64,000 nt of DNA from NCBI GenBank assembly GCA_015350385.1, contig WNKI01000002.1, positions 9,961,546 to 10,025,545 on the forward strand, given 5' to 3'. Positions within the stretch are counted from its first letter, which is position 1. The number at the start of each line of letters is the position of its first letter. The stretch comes from Aculops lycopersici (lineage: Eukaryota > Arthropoda > Arachnida > Trombidiformes > Eriophyidae). This document shows, one piece after another, positions 56,601 to 64,000 of this stretch. A model generated the notes under the pieces. That model was not told the origin of the DNA. It made no database searches and saw nothing but the letters and a program-made list of their open reading frames with translations. A program made the position numbers and the translations under genes.

Positions 56601-57133
56601 CTGTCTCTGATCAGGAGTTGCACAAGGAAGATTTTAAATCAATCAATGGAACCCAGAATCAGGCTGCAAGTGGAAAGTTTGCCTGCCAAACTCAGGTGGA
56701 AATGATGCGGCCCGGTTGGGCTAAGGACGAGATAACTCGCGAGTGGATGCTCATTGTAAACACAGACGTCTTTCCTCAGCGCGTTAGGACCGAGAGCTGT
56801 GCTCAGCCAAATACCCCGTGCGAGTTTATAGCCCCCTTCTATGATTCAACCTGCCAACAGAGATACTCGCTCCACCGAATGATTGCCATTGATCCGCACG
56901 ATCCGTCGCGCAGTCCACAGGTGGCCGCCTTCAAGTTTCCCGCCGGCTGCGTGTGCCGCGTCCATCCAATTCGTAAGACTTCATTGGGAAGCAATGGCCA
57001 AACTTCCCCGGTAACCACAACCCCAAGCACCACTAGCAGCTCACCTGTTTCATCTACCTCCGCCTCCGTGGCTGACAATGGCAACTCGACTGGTGGCAGG
57101 AGCAGCAGTAGCAGGAGAAGAAGGAGGAGATGA
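50651..57133 (+). CDS. Giant Spaetzle/neurotrophin-like cystine-knot precursor
   Basis: One continuous frame of 2160 residues; an in-frame TAG precedes the ATG. A hydrophobic segment at about 55-78 (RIIFVSISVLVQVLLLVSLF) is a late signal peptide or signal anchor. About 1850 residues of T/S/Q/N/M-rich, mucin-like sequence follow, with many TTT, SSS, QQQ and ATSG/STSG units and an acidic patch encoded near 52.7-52.85 kb. GKRR at 1913-1916 is a likely furin-type site. The C-terminal domain carries eight cysteines, C1945 to C2102: NCTLTGKNFC, YP, FACQTQ, W-LIVN, VRTESC, PCEFIAPFYDSTCQQRYS and FPAGCVC. This is the Spaetzle pattern of the Toll-ligand family. An S/T/R tail of 58 residues ends it. 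Known Spaetzle pro-proteins are usually a few hundred residues, so the pro-region is exceptional. AATAAA is at 57456-57461. Confidence 0.88.
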   Translation: MEAPNFRIEVDRLGSVVIKRPYEQQQQQLVSVNRRINKLTTKTKVSLLSSSSSSRIIFVSISVLVQVLLLVSLFSTSISNNQVDAWETLPPTKEARLPAKTSQLIAVAAASPTVTTTTTNQSQTQDRKSAPQATRRENTNWWNLWWQQYINEAVRPTARARYVVVPDQDGGIDQQQVVSMGPNARRARVAPQLFGNPAQLQQQQRPQQQQKMTQMSFSLDDFSRFEQQQQNQMIDYNEELEPDQIDNGISGNLPDGGSSSGQSDIESNRVPDSSSSSMMQPEPSRSPPATRGPKSDSNNNNNNDDDGQQTKTLNTNRQQLPQVPTTKKQTGRPSSSSQGQSQSRNQNRDQQTTNGGQDFNPSTSGQRPSPPAMMTPPPNEPSSSTTRSNQGTSPTSITTTTTQAPQTTATQVVPNNEQQFGGRSEASPAGPKMTSFTAATSGSETPISLQQDVRSTQQPTSVSIPTTTTTMTTPTIMTTTMTSSSTSTATSTTTRRPQTFSPSTGGVNVNNSNNNRNNQPPQSTSGSENRVELKNGKPATGLRGDQQQATTTSARLPTKPTTTMMTTMRATSGGSPTTTMSPRATFVPTTRTSGDMGVSTVTQSIDSTATTTTTTASVSTTKGGPDQSSSSSQTPSATTTRTPVMIGTMGTALNQGGATGVFDSTTPTTTTKSTTMTTTTASESDDENDEDGDGDNEGGESEDSSGNSSNSPTSGEEGESGESESEGESENENEPTTQAPNLTTTGQSPSAKLQQQQSGSMTTTQVPSLTTIDIERLPSRSQSTTSGEQGNRQRAGSSSEQTTTPASTMSSIVSTGGDQEGGDFSRLRPMGDMQSQSQSQSQSQSQQQQQQPMPSGQPNFVMMTLDPSRATMDGGGSGETAITVPMDTLMKMVMNQIAQDEQSRLNGGTSSTSSMDMMMMQPFGSSQTTVAPSSNEQSAATTTAATATTLFQTTPQPSSTMTTQRASMTKSDRLTDANTSSQTTVAPAQLMMRQTTNAASSTIDSTNSTPTTSLANQTSTSKKRLQPPPTTRVPQEPQPTGGFNSMVTSRTEMDNLQQTTRMPTSTMNQELRPIKSNSVSGVSGTSNSNNNNNINDNDRTINNNNNNNNNLMMMMMNSGPSTSMSMSMGGDEAQGQMGGFNTNQMSSITMSQEPKIELINMDLMPIQRLMDSNQMNQNQNQNANGDNNNRQQQPVAGSQQSTGMTQSASMATSNESSGSASRGQPSSSSSSMSDVTFLDVEPGMRLRPPPAKPMSPMAMVPMREQVANQMSPSGGPINQSSQQQQQQQQQQPNGRLVMMPASRVNQANTVYMLMMNGPATEAHSKRPGPMQMSMMNVAPVNVNSMQLVTGPRDQPPSVGGDQAVQPQQQVPSQRAQSPKSMMTQQQQSRNSQLQQQPATSGTSLTTASSEGRATSGGASSASGKLPARVVMQSSSSSSGGSGSGSGSGKTPVPMQTANSRLPPFPMQMVLRQPKQQQQQQQQQEQPARQRNMGASTAGTSTQATSGGGGFEPTRASVPISVTQAAQQSQSPSTIMMMDGGSGNSVGGDKGIANERSQSTPATGGATDEPGINNQSPSEQTRTVSATTTTTATATTQQPSMQMTTLTSSSSGSAGSQMGDQQQQQQPPATGGGGSSNFSSQLQSMNPSEQQATTSNKLSSSGGSTSGGGGGPSTGSSNNKSTQGEMVGGGESEFVTTSEQRQPSSGGSPTLSPLTDSRQSDRITQVDGATTLTPAGGSQANQQQQIGARRPISGQPAMRLQQASKTSQPAQAGKQFQSATNSSSFIPSKLRNEFNRLSFGSITVNPASDRERFAALVKQQQQQQLQQSTGDSGAAVSGQQQVVDMGAAIRQFGGANRMSALTNQPIAFGRPAAMTLTPRQPQEQAQSRQSNLQLPSQQRLPVAPNTAAAAAAPGKRRLVDPQFEFGPVISVRRPDEPLANGQVPNCTLTGKNFCVLTNDYPMNEVRQAVERSFRSVRIMYEELQTVSDQELHKEDFKSINGTQNQAASGKFACQTQVEMMRPGWAKDEITREWMLIVNTDVFPQRVRTESCAQPNTPCEFIAPFYDSTCQQRYSLHRMIAIDPHDPSRSPQVAAFKFPAGCVCRVHPIRKTSLGSNGQTSPVTTTPSTTSSSPVSSTSASVADNGNSTGGRSSSSRRRRRR
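53150..53186 (+). repeat. In-frame (CAATCG)n hexamer repeat in spaetzle-like gene
   Basis: Six units of a hexamer encode an SQ dipeptide repeat. The CCAR1 gene has a different DNA hexamer ((GATTGT)n on the plus strand, 28986-29012) that also encodes an SQ repeat, so the SQ expansions arose independently. Confidence 0.85.
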
Positions 57134-57652
57134 TCTAATTACATCGCATCGCATCGCATTGCGTTACATTCGATTGACTGGCCGTTAAAGTTTCGGAGAG
57201 GGATGCGATGCGATACATATTAATGCACATGATGTAATAACATCGCTGATGCTCTATGACTAAATTTAGAGATAGCTAATCGATGAGAAACAACAAGCGA
57301 GAAATAAGAGAAGCCAAATTTTAACTCACCTTTTACATAAGATTAGGAAACCCGAAGAAGCGTAAAATTTCAAGACTCAATTTGAGTCTTGAAGTTGAGT
57401 CGAGATGTAGCAGCAACATGATAGTAATAATTTTTATTATTATAATAACAGCAACAATAAAACTAGTGTACATTTTCAGCCTCGTCTCTGTTTCCCTTTG
57501 TGTTTTATTATAATTTATTCTCTCTTTCTCTCTTCTCAGTCTTAACAACAACAATAACAACAAGATTCAATTCATTAGGATTTAATTTCATCAAGAATTT
57601 GAAAAATCGGATTTATTTCAGTTCTAAAAACAAAACAAAACAAAATCCAAAA
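57134..57652. other. Shared convergent 3' region
   Basis: 519 bp between the stops of two convergent genes. AATAAA for the spaetzle-like gene is at 57456-57461 and AATAAA for junctophilin is read from 57617-57612, so the two 3' UTRs may come close or overlap. A 25-nt palindrome lies at 57369-57393. GCATC repeats occur at about 57143-57161. Confidence 0.5.
57369..57393. repeat. 25-nt near-perfect palindrome in 3' region
   Basis: TTCAAGACTCAA (57369-57380) and TTGAGTCTTGAA (57382-57393) are exact reverse complements around a single T. On RNA it would need to open a few central pairs to form a loop. It sits inside the predicted 3' UTR of the spaetzle-like gene. Confidence 0.8.
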
Positions 57653-60600
57653 TCACGATATCAAGTCGGCAAACATTTTCATTAGAAAGAGATTGATAAC
57701 TATCACTGTGAGCATTAGGCGCTGATTCGAAATAAATTCCCTTAAGCTCAGGTACAGGTGAAGCAGTGGCCGCTTGGCCCTCCGTTCGGCCAGCTCGAGT
57801 TCAATTCTTTTTTGCTCTCGCTGCGCGTGACTCAATGCGGCGACCTCCTCTCGGGACATCAGACCACCTAGCGCCACGGGATCATAGCGCACCTGCAACG
57901 AGGGTTTCCTAAGCAATGGTCCCGATGAGCCGGCACTGTCCAATGTGAGTCGACTGCCCGAATTAATGTTGCTCAGGTGATCCATCATCATTTGTTGCTG
58001 TTGTTGTTGTTGTCCACCAGCGCCACTGCCACCACTGCTAACCATTTCGTCGTAGCTTTGTATTTGTATTTCGGTTGGCCTCATCATCGGACCTTGGTTT
58101 GGTGTTGGCGAGAGGCCACGCCTTTGAAGGAGGTTGGTGGGCGTGCCACCACCAATCACCGTGTTGAGCGTCGAGCCCATGTTGCTATGCGACCGGAAGT
58201 CGCCCAATCGACTCGAGGTCGAGTGACCCGCGGTGGTCATTTTGGCGGGACTATGGCGACTCAGCGAGGCCGTCCGACGGATGCAACGTTGCGCGGGCCT
58301 TGGTCCGCTTGAAATGGTAAAGTCGTAATTGGAAAACTCCGTTCTATCGAGCACCTGTTGCCGGCGGCCAGTGTTGATATACAATTGCTCGTCGGCGAGC
58401 GAGTGCACATCGCGTTGCTGATTTTGGCGCATCATATAGCCGCCAAACGGTTGCTGGCGTTGGTATGGAAACCCACCGCCGCCGGCGTTGCGTGTTTGGT
58501 AGCTGGCCATTGACTGGCCCGCTTGCTGGTTGCCTGTATCCTGGTACCCGCCTCCGTCCGTTGTTGAGTATTGATTCACGGACACGCCCCCTACGCTATA
58601 CCCGCCGCCGACGCCCGAGCTCTGGCCTCCGTCGGGCGAGGGCGTCGGCTGGCTGAGGTTGGTGCCGAACCCGATGGAGCTGCCGGTCGATTGCGGCGGC
58701 TGAATGTAGGAGGCTGAGCTGGTGGGCGTGGCGCCCCTCATCTGACCAGTTTGCTGCTGCTGCTGTATGTGGTTGGTATTCAAGGTTGAATTTGCAGTAG
58801 CGCTTGCAGTGGGTCCACCTGTTGCGCCATCTAATTGAGTTTCAAGGGGTTGATTTGGATTTATAACATTGTTACTCTCATTGGTAGGAGCAGCAGCGGC
58901 GGCGGCGGCAGCAGCCTGTCGCTGTAGCTCCTCGCCACTAGTTACCAGTCGCTTGAGTTGCTGTTGGTGTTGCTCGTGGTCGCGGCTCATGGCCGACGAG
59001 GAGCGGCTTGCTGAGGTGGCGGCCACCTGAAGATCATGGGCGGATATAGACTGCGGCTGTTGCCTCGAATGGTGATTCTCCTCCGCGTGGTCCATCGACG
59101 ACATCCTGAAGGAGCGCATCCTGTCGTTTCGGCCACCAAAAGTCGTGGAGCCCATTTGCCGGGGAACACTCGGCGCCCGGCCACCTGTTGCCGTATTCTG
59201 CGCGTCCAAACTAGTCTGTCGTATCATAGGCATTCGGCGCGAGAAACGTGCCGAGTTCATATTGTTGCCAATGCTGTTGTACGTGGAATTAATTTGATTT
59301 GATTTGTAATGATCAAAGAGATCATTGAATGGATCTGAAGTGTGAGTGTTCTGTCGACCGCCGCCGCCTAGTTGGCCACTGTGGCTTTGGTGGCGACTTA
59401 GTTGTTGATATTGTTGCTGTTGATATTGAGAAAAGTTAACCCTCGATTGGCCACCACCTACCATGCTGCCGCCGCCGCCAATACTACTTCCGCCCCTAAA
59501 CGAGCCTCTGCGTCCGTTGAATGGTTCGGGTCCCAGGTAAGATTGGTTGTCGTTGTGTTGCTGTTGTGGTTGTTGCCGCTGCTGATACGCTTGATGCTGT
59601 TGCTGCTGATTGTGGTGATCCATTTCGCCCTGGAGTCTTTGGTCCTGGTGCATCTGCATTTGCATCGATTGGTCGTGGTACTGGCCCATATCCTGATAGC
59701 TGCTACCGCCGCCGCCGCCACCTGTTGCTGTCGACGTTTGCTGGTTCAATTGGTGCTGGTGTTGACTAATGCGGCGCATCTGCAACGGATTCATCGACAT
59801 GTTTAAACTTGTCATTCCCAAATTATCGCCGCCGCCGCCGGACATCATCATAAAGTTGCCACCAACTTGTTGCATCATCTGATTGCCGCCCAACAGGGAA
59901 AAACTGTTACCTGTTGGCAAACCAACGGCGGTGGCCAAATTATCACTATTATTGCTGTACTGCCTCGCCACCGAGTATGCAATTTGAGAGTCGCGCGCCG
60001 CCTCAAAGGCCGCCGTACCCGCCTGCTCCGCTTTATCCCTGGCGGTTGCCGCCCTAGTGTCGGCAATTTCCGCCTTCTTCAAGGCCATCGTTTGCGCCTG
60101 CTGCGCCATCTTGACGGCCTCGTCAATTCGTTGCCTAATATTCGCGCTTCCAAGTTGGAAAAATCTCTTAACCTTACTGTCGACAATGAGAATGTTATTC
60201 TTATATTTACCCTCCTCTTTGGTTCCATTCTTAAACGTTGTAACTCCATAGCCGCACTTCATATCATTATGCCACTGACCCTCGTACTTTAAGCCGTCTG
60301 ATCGGTCGCAAACCCCGTGTCCGTTGCGCTTATCATGTTTCCACTCGCCAGTGTAAGTTTCAACTGTCGTTGGATCGGTGATGTCCAATTCCTCGGGCGA
60401 GAGTGTAAATGGAATATTTGCATTAATTAGATCGTCGCTAGGCGAGTGGTTGCCGGCGCCACCTGTTGCGCGCGACGAGGAACGCGCATCGGCTTTCCCC
60501 GAGGAGGAAGAATGATGATTTGAAAGAGCATCCAAGTCGCTTGATGACTTTTGCTTACGCAATCTCAATCCCCTCAATAGACTTGCCGTTTGATTTGAGC

Positions 60601-61604
60601 CAGGAATGCGAGCCGACGCCAGTTTATTGGTCAGTGAGCTTCGGCGAGAGTTGCCGCCTAATTTACTATCACCATTTATATTGTTGCTATTGTACTTGGA
60701 GCTTGATGATGATGACGAAATTGGCACATCCAATGGCTTGGCCACCAAAACAAAACCATTCTTTGAGGCTAAAGTTCTGTCTATATTTGGCTTAAAGCCA
60801 TCCTCTGGCTTCGGCGAATCGTCCTGTAAATCGATGGAACCCGCCGAGGTGGATTGTAGTGAATTGCTGTGGATTAACATGGAGCTTGTTGTTGTGTTTA
60901 GCGAGAAGCTTCCGCTTCCGGCGCCAGCCAGCAAGCTGTTGAATTGGCCGCTCTTGTTTGGATTATTTAATTGGCTGTCGCCGTAAGGTGCCGACTTGCG
61001 CACCCCGTAGCCGTGGCGCAAACCGCGACACATTTGCCCCTGGTAGTAGCCGCCGTCTGAGTAGGTCTCCGAGCCGTAGCCGTCCTGCAATCCGTTGGCC
61101 CAGGTTCCCTCGTACTTGACGGCCGAGTTGCTGCTGGCCTTGACTCCGTAGCGACCTGTTGATGGTTTGGTTGTTTTTTGTCCGTTGAATATTTATATAT
61201 TAGATATTGATTGATGATGATAATATATCAAGTAGCACGGATATGCATGTATATATATACATATAAATATAAAACTTACCCTTGAAACCCTGCGACCACT
61301 CGCCGCGGTAAATCCACTTGCCGTTGTACTCAACGCCAACTCCGTGTCGCTTGCCATTCTGCCACCTGCCCTCGTACACCGCCCCATTAGTCCACTTGTA
61401 CACGCCGCTCATTTCAAAGCCAAAATTCCAACTACCCGAATACTCGCCGACATTCTTGGGGCCAGTGCAAACGCCGTGGCCATGGGCCTTGCCGTCCTGC
61501 CAGCCGCCGCAGTAGGTGCCGCCGTCGTCGAAGTCAAACCGGCCGCCGCCCGGATTCGAGCTAATAATATTCGGCACCGACATGGTCAGCGAGGAGCCGT
61601 CCAT
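57653..61604 (-). CDS. JPH: Junctophilin
   Basis: Two exons, 61604-61280 and 61155-57653 (donor GGTAAG, acceptor CATCAACAG, phase 1), give 1275 residues. Junctophilins tether the ER/SR to the plasma membrane and hold calcium channels together. Six MORN repeats span about 31-150 (YCGGWQDGKAHGHGV, YSGSWNFG, YEGRWQNGKRHGVG, YRGEWSQGFKGRYG, YEGTWANGLQDGYG, YQGQMCRGLRHGYG). After an S/N-rich joining region come MORN VII-VIII at about 375-415. An alanine/lysine helix follows (AVKMAQQAQTMALKKAEIADTRAATA region, about 445-500), then about 740 residues of Q/G/S-rich divergent sequence and a C-terminal ER anchor (LMLTVIVINLFLMKMF). The divergent region is longer than in vertebrate proteins (about 630-750 total). 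A 5' UTR acceptor (CGCATAG) sits about 25 bp before the ATG. Confidence 0.96.
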
Positions 61605-62484
61605 TTTGACCAGGCCAGCCTTTTGGCCCTATGCGTAGTTTGTTTGTTTTAGATAATTATTATCCAAAATATAATTGTAATTTCTCCTTCAGGTATTTGG
61701 TGGTATTTCTCCGTTGGCAGTGGTGCTTCTCTATCGTAATTTCAACTAGCCCACTCTTTTTACCCGCTCGCTCAAGTGTTGCAAGCTCGAGTGTTTCGCC
61801 TTTGAAAATTTCGTCTTGATTATTTGAGACTCGACAGCGATGAGTTTTTCTTGCTGCTTCTTCCACTTTGATATTCTTCTTCCTCCTCTTGAAAGTTTTT
61901 AAAATTTTCAAATCCTTGCTGCTTCCCCATTTGAGGCTCACTGGCCCCCAAATAGAATTGAATTAGAAATAATTGATTATCTATGCTAAATAAATATAAT
62001 GATGATTATGATGATAAAGCTAATAATAATGATTATGATAGATTCGCCTAATAATAATGGTTATGATAGAAATGATGATAAAATAGCACGAGTCCTTTGC
62101 AGTCGCCAGCACAGAGGCGCCCGAGGAAAATCCTATGGTTTAGTGTCTCACAGTCCGCTGACGACGATGAAGTTGCCCACGTATCTCTCGTGTCCCTCTG
62201 GTGGTCGTGTTCTTCTGTCTCTTTGCTACACTACTACTGCTACTGCGACTACCACTAATACTTTAGCGACGAAATAAGAGGAGAGGAGAGATAGAGAGAG
62301 AGAGAGAGAGGAAACTGTAGCAGTTGGCTGGCTGGCTGCTCCAATTCAAGAAGCTAGCTGACTAGTTGCGTCTTGTGGCGCCGCCGCAAGACTCCAATGG
62401 CCAACAGGCAGCGAAAGTTTCAACTCGCACTCAATGGAGCTGAAGGTCGGTAGAGCTCCAAGCGCCTGGCTTCTCTTTTTAATA

Positions 62485-62489
62485 TCGTA

Positions 62490-62536
<47 letters not shown>

Positions 62537-62552
62537 CGTCGTCGTTGTTGTC
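62485..62552. repeat. (GTC)n trinucleotide tract
   Basis: About 20 GTC units with a single GAC interruption, the longest triplet tract in the window. It is upstream of junctophilin, possibly in its promoter or 5' UTR. Confidence 0.88.
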
Positions 62553-62848
62553 GTGGTCTTGTGGAAAGATAGCGAGCTAGTTGCCATTTTCCAACGTGAT
62601 AGTTGCAACTGCTACCATTAGCTTGCAGACGAGCGGCGCGCACACAACAACAATAGAGAGTTGAGCAGGCGCCTAGCGACTTCAAGTGAGAGAACGAGAG
62701 AGAGGCGACCGGCAGCTAGAGAGTTCGAGAGATGCAAATGGAGAGTTTTGCGCCGGTCATACAGTGGGTAGTGGTAGTAATGGAGGTGGAGACGAACGAA
62801 ACGCAAAAAGTAGAAGAAAAGCAACAGACTTTTAGTCCAACGCCGGCA

Positions 62849-62870
62849 AGCTAGCTAGCTAGCTAGCTAG
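62849..62870. repeat. (AGCT)n self-complementary tetranucleotide tract
   Basis: Five AGCT units; the unit is its own reverse complement so the tract can extrude as a hairpin. A shorter relative lies at about 15659-15673 inside the first intron of the neurotactin-like gene. Confidence 0.8.
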
Positions 62871-64000
62871 CCAGCTGGATGGCTGGCTGGCTGACTTGCT
62901 CAACAGTGCTGCCTTTAGAAGTCGACGTCGCGGGTGTCTAATGTCCCCAGTCGCACTGAGCCGCCCCAGAATCTTGCCTCGTTGCGCGTTGCGATGCTCT
63001 TTTCTCTCTAGCAGAAGATTTGCATTCCGGACGTTCGATGTCGTCGTTGTCGTAGTTTTTCTCTTCAGTATTGTGGTTGGCGTTGCCACCACTACTGCTG
63101 CTCCTACTACTCTCGCTAACTCAGTTGCTACTCTCATTTCTGCTGTTACTCATCGGCCAGCCTGCCGGCCGGCCATAAGTCATGCCAGCTCCCATTCACT
63201 AGTCCCAACTAAACTAACTAGCGCGCCTATCATCTGGCGCCACCTGGCTAGCTACTACAAACGCTTACGCAACCACAAGGCGCAAATCTATCCTCCTAAA
63301 CTCAGCGACTCTCTCTATCTCCCTTCGCCATTCGTCCGCCACAACCACACCACACAGGCCCGCGGTTCGCTCAATGCCTCAGCTGCGGCGACCCTATGTA
63401 CCCAGGTAGTGCCATACGCTCGCTTGCTCACCTGCTCAAGCCTCATCCTTCATTCAAATACACCAACGGCCGAGACCACGACGGATGTCGACAACTTGGA
63501 ATGTGATTGTAGTTTGTTGAGTCGAGATTGAGTAGAGTTTGGAGAAGCAGAGTGAGTCGCTTGGAGTTTGTTAGTTGAAGCGACGATACAAAATTACGAG
63601 GAGAGAGAGGATGGTGTGTGAGTTTATATGACGGTTGGTTAAGTTTCATTTTAAAATGATAAACTTGAGCTAGGAATTAGTTGCAGCGGCTTTTCTCCTT
63701 CCATTCTAGCTGAAACTAAATAGCCACGTTAAATATAGCGTGACAGCAAAACCGAAAAGATATCAATCAGAAGACTTTGGTTGGGAGGATTTTTCTCTCC
63801 CTCTTAACACAGATGTGCTCACTGAATTAATGATCATTTGATATCAACCTGTAGCTTGCCTCTTTATATTCACCACTTTATATTTGCAGTGTGTAGTTCT
63901 AAAGCCTTTGATCGATGTTTCAATGAGGATCAATGATTTATTGTGGTAGATGGTTTATCTTCCGTAGCAATTATATTGCATCCTCCACTGCTCTAGTCTC

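Larger units (their letters stand above)
61605..64000. other. Low-complexity DNA upstream of junctophilin
   Basis: No gene I can support. It holds the junctophilin 5' UTR acceptor at about 61628-61630, ATG/AAT-rich DNA at 61990-62080, a GA tract at 62280-62310, a (GTC)n tract at 62485-62552 and an (AGCT)n tract at 62849-62870. One CCTAGCGACTT copy is at 62672-62682. A plus-strand frame at 62896-63531 has a hydrophobic patch (VVVVVFLFSIVVGVA) created by the GTC-rich DNA; no homology seen. Confidence 0.45.

Noticed and set aside
62896..63531. 211-codon plus-strand frame with a hydrophobic stretch
   Set aside because: The hydrophobic run comes from a GTC/GTT-rich tract, there is no homology, and codon choice looks random.
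1..64000. CRISPR arrays, prophage, bacterial operons or insertion sequences
   Set aside because: No direct-repeat arrays with spacers, no transposase core and no bacterial-type gene organisation; the window is plainly eukaryotic nuclear DNA.

Overview
The window is nuclear DNA of a small-genome animal, most likely an arthropod and probably an acariform mite. The evidence is gene content: a neurotactin-like cholinesterase-homologous adhesion protein, a Spaetzle-type cystine knot, an amidated RFamide neuropeptide precursor, junctophilin, and standard animal housekeeping genes. Most genes are single-exon: METTL1, CCAR1, AFG3L2, ATAD1, SCCPDH and SAC3D1 are each one uninterrupted frame. The few introns are short with GTAAG-type donors. 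Strong intron loss at about one gene per 3 kb would fit an eriophyoid mite, but that placement is inference from gene structure, not a match.

Layout. 1-11.4 kb is a moderately AT-rich, gene-dense block: RBM22 (cut by the left edge), METTL1, the mitochondrial dicarboxylate carrier, a lysine/serine-rich membrane protein, a C2H2/transposase-like zinc protein, the RFamide precursor, a secreted orphan, and SCCPDH. 12.3-17.3 kb holds a very large neurotactin-like gene. 17.3-26.7 kb has no gene I can support; it is repeat-rich, GC-richer DNA containing one perfect 22-bp hairpin. 26.7-42 kb returns to dense housekeeping genes: CCAR1, ATAD1/Msp1, the AFG3L2-type m-AAA protease, SAC3D1, then an orphan multi-exon gene, two tandem LAMP-like proteins with an N-terminal anchor, and short F-box-like frames. 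42.2-50.6 kb is a second repeat-rich non-coding domain. 50.65-57.1 kb encodes a 2160-residue Spaetzle-like precursor, convergent with a 1275-residue junctophilin (57.65-61.6 kb). The last 2.4 kb is low-complexity DNA upstream of junctophilin.

How the genes relate. This is eukaryotic DNA, so there are no operons, but head-to-head pairs (RBM22/METTL1, CCAR1/ATAD1, AFG3L2/SAC3D1) may share promoters. ATAD1 and AFG3L2, two mitochondrial AAA+ quality-control enzymes, lie tail to tail about 320 bp apart. The two long non-coding domains lie upstream of neurotactin-like and spaetzle-like, as expected for cis-regulatory DNA of developmental genes. The same domains, and the long disordered proteins beside them, share dispersed 8-12-base words (CAACARGTGGC, ACTTCCGG, CCTAGCGACTT).

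The most unusual items are the inverted-topology LAMP pair, the giant Spaetzle precursor, the catalytically dead neurotactin with huge disordered insertions, the three-copy KQTLRFamide precursor, the 22-bp perfect hairpin at 24.7 kb, the CAACARGTGGC word family, and the orphan gene at 38.3-39.5 kb whose exons join in frame across a 20-nt GT...AG gap. All counts and alignments were made by eye.
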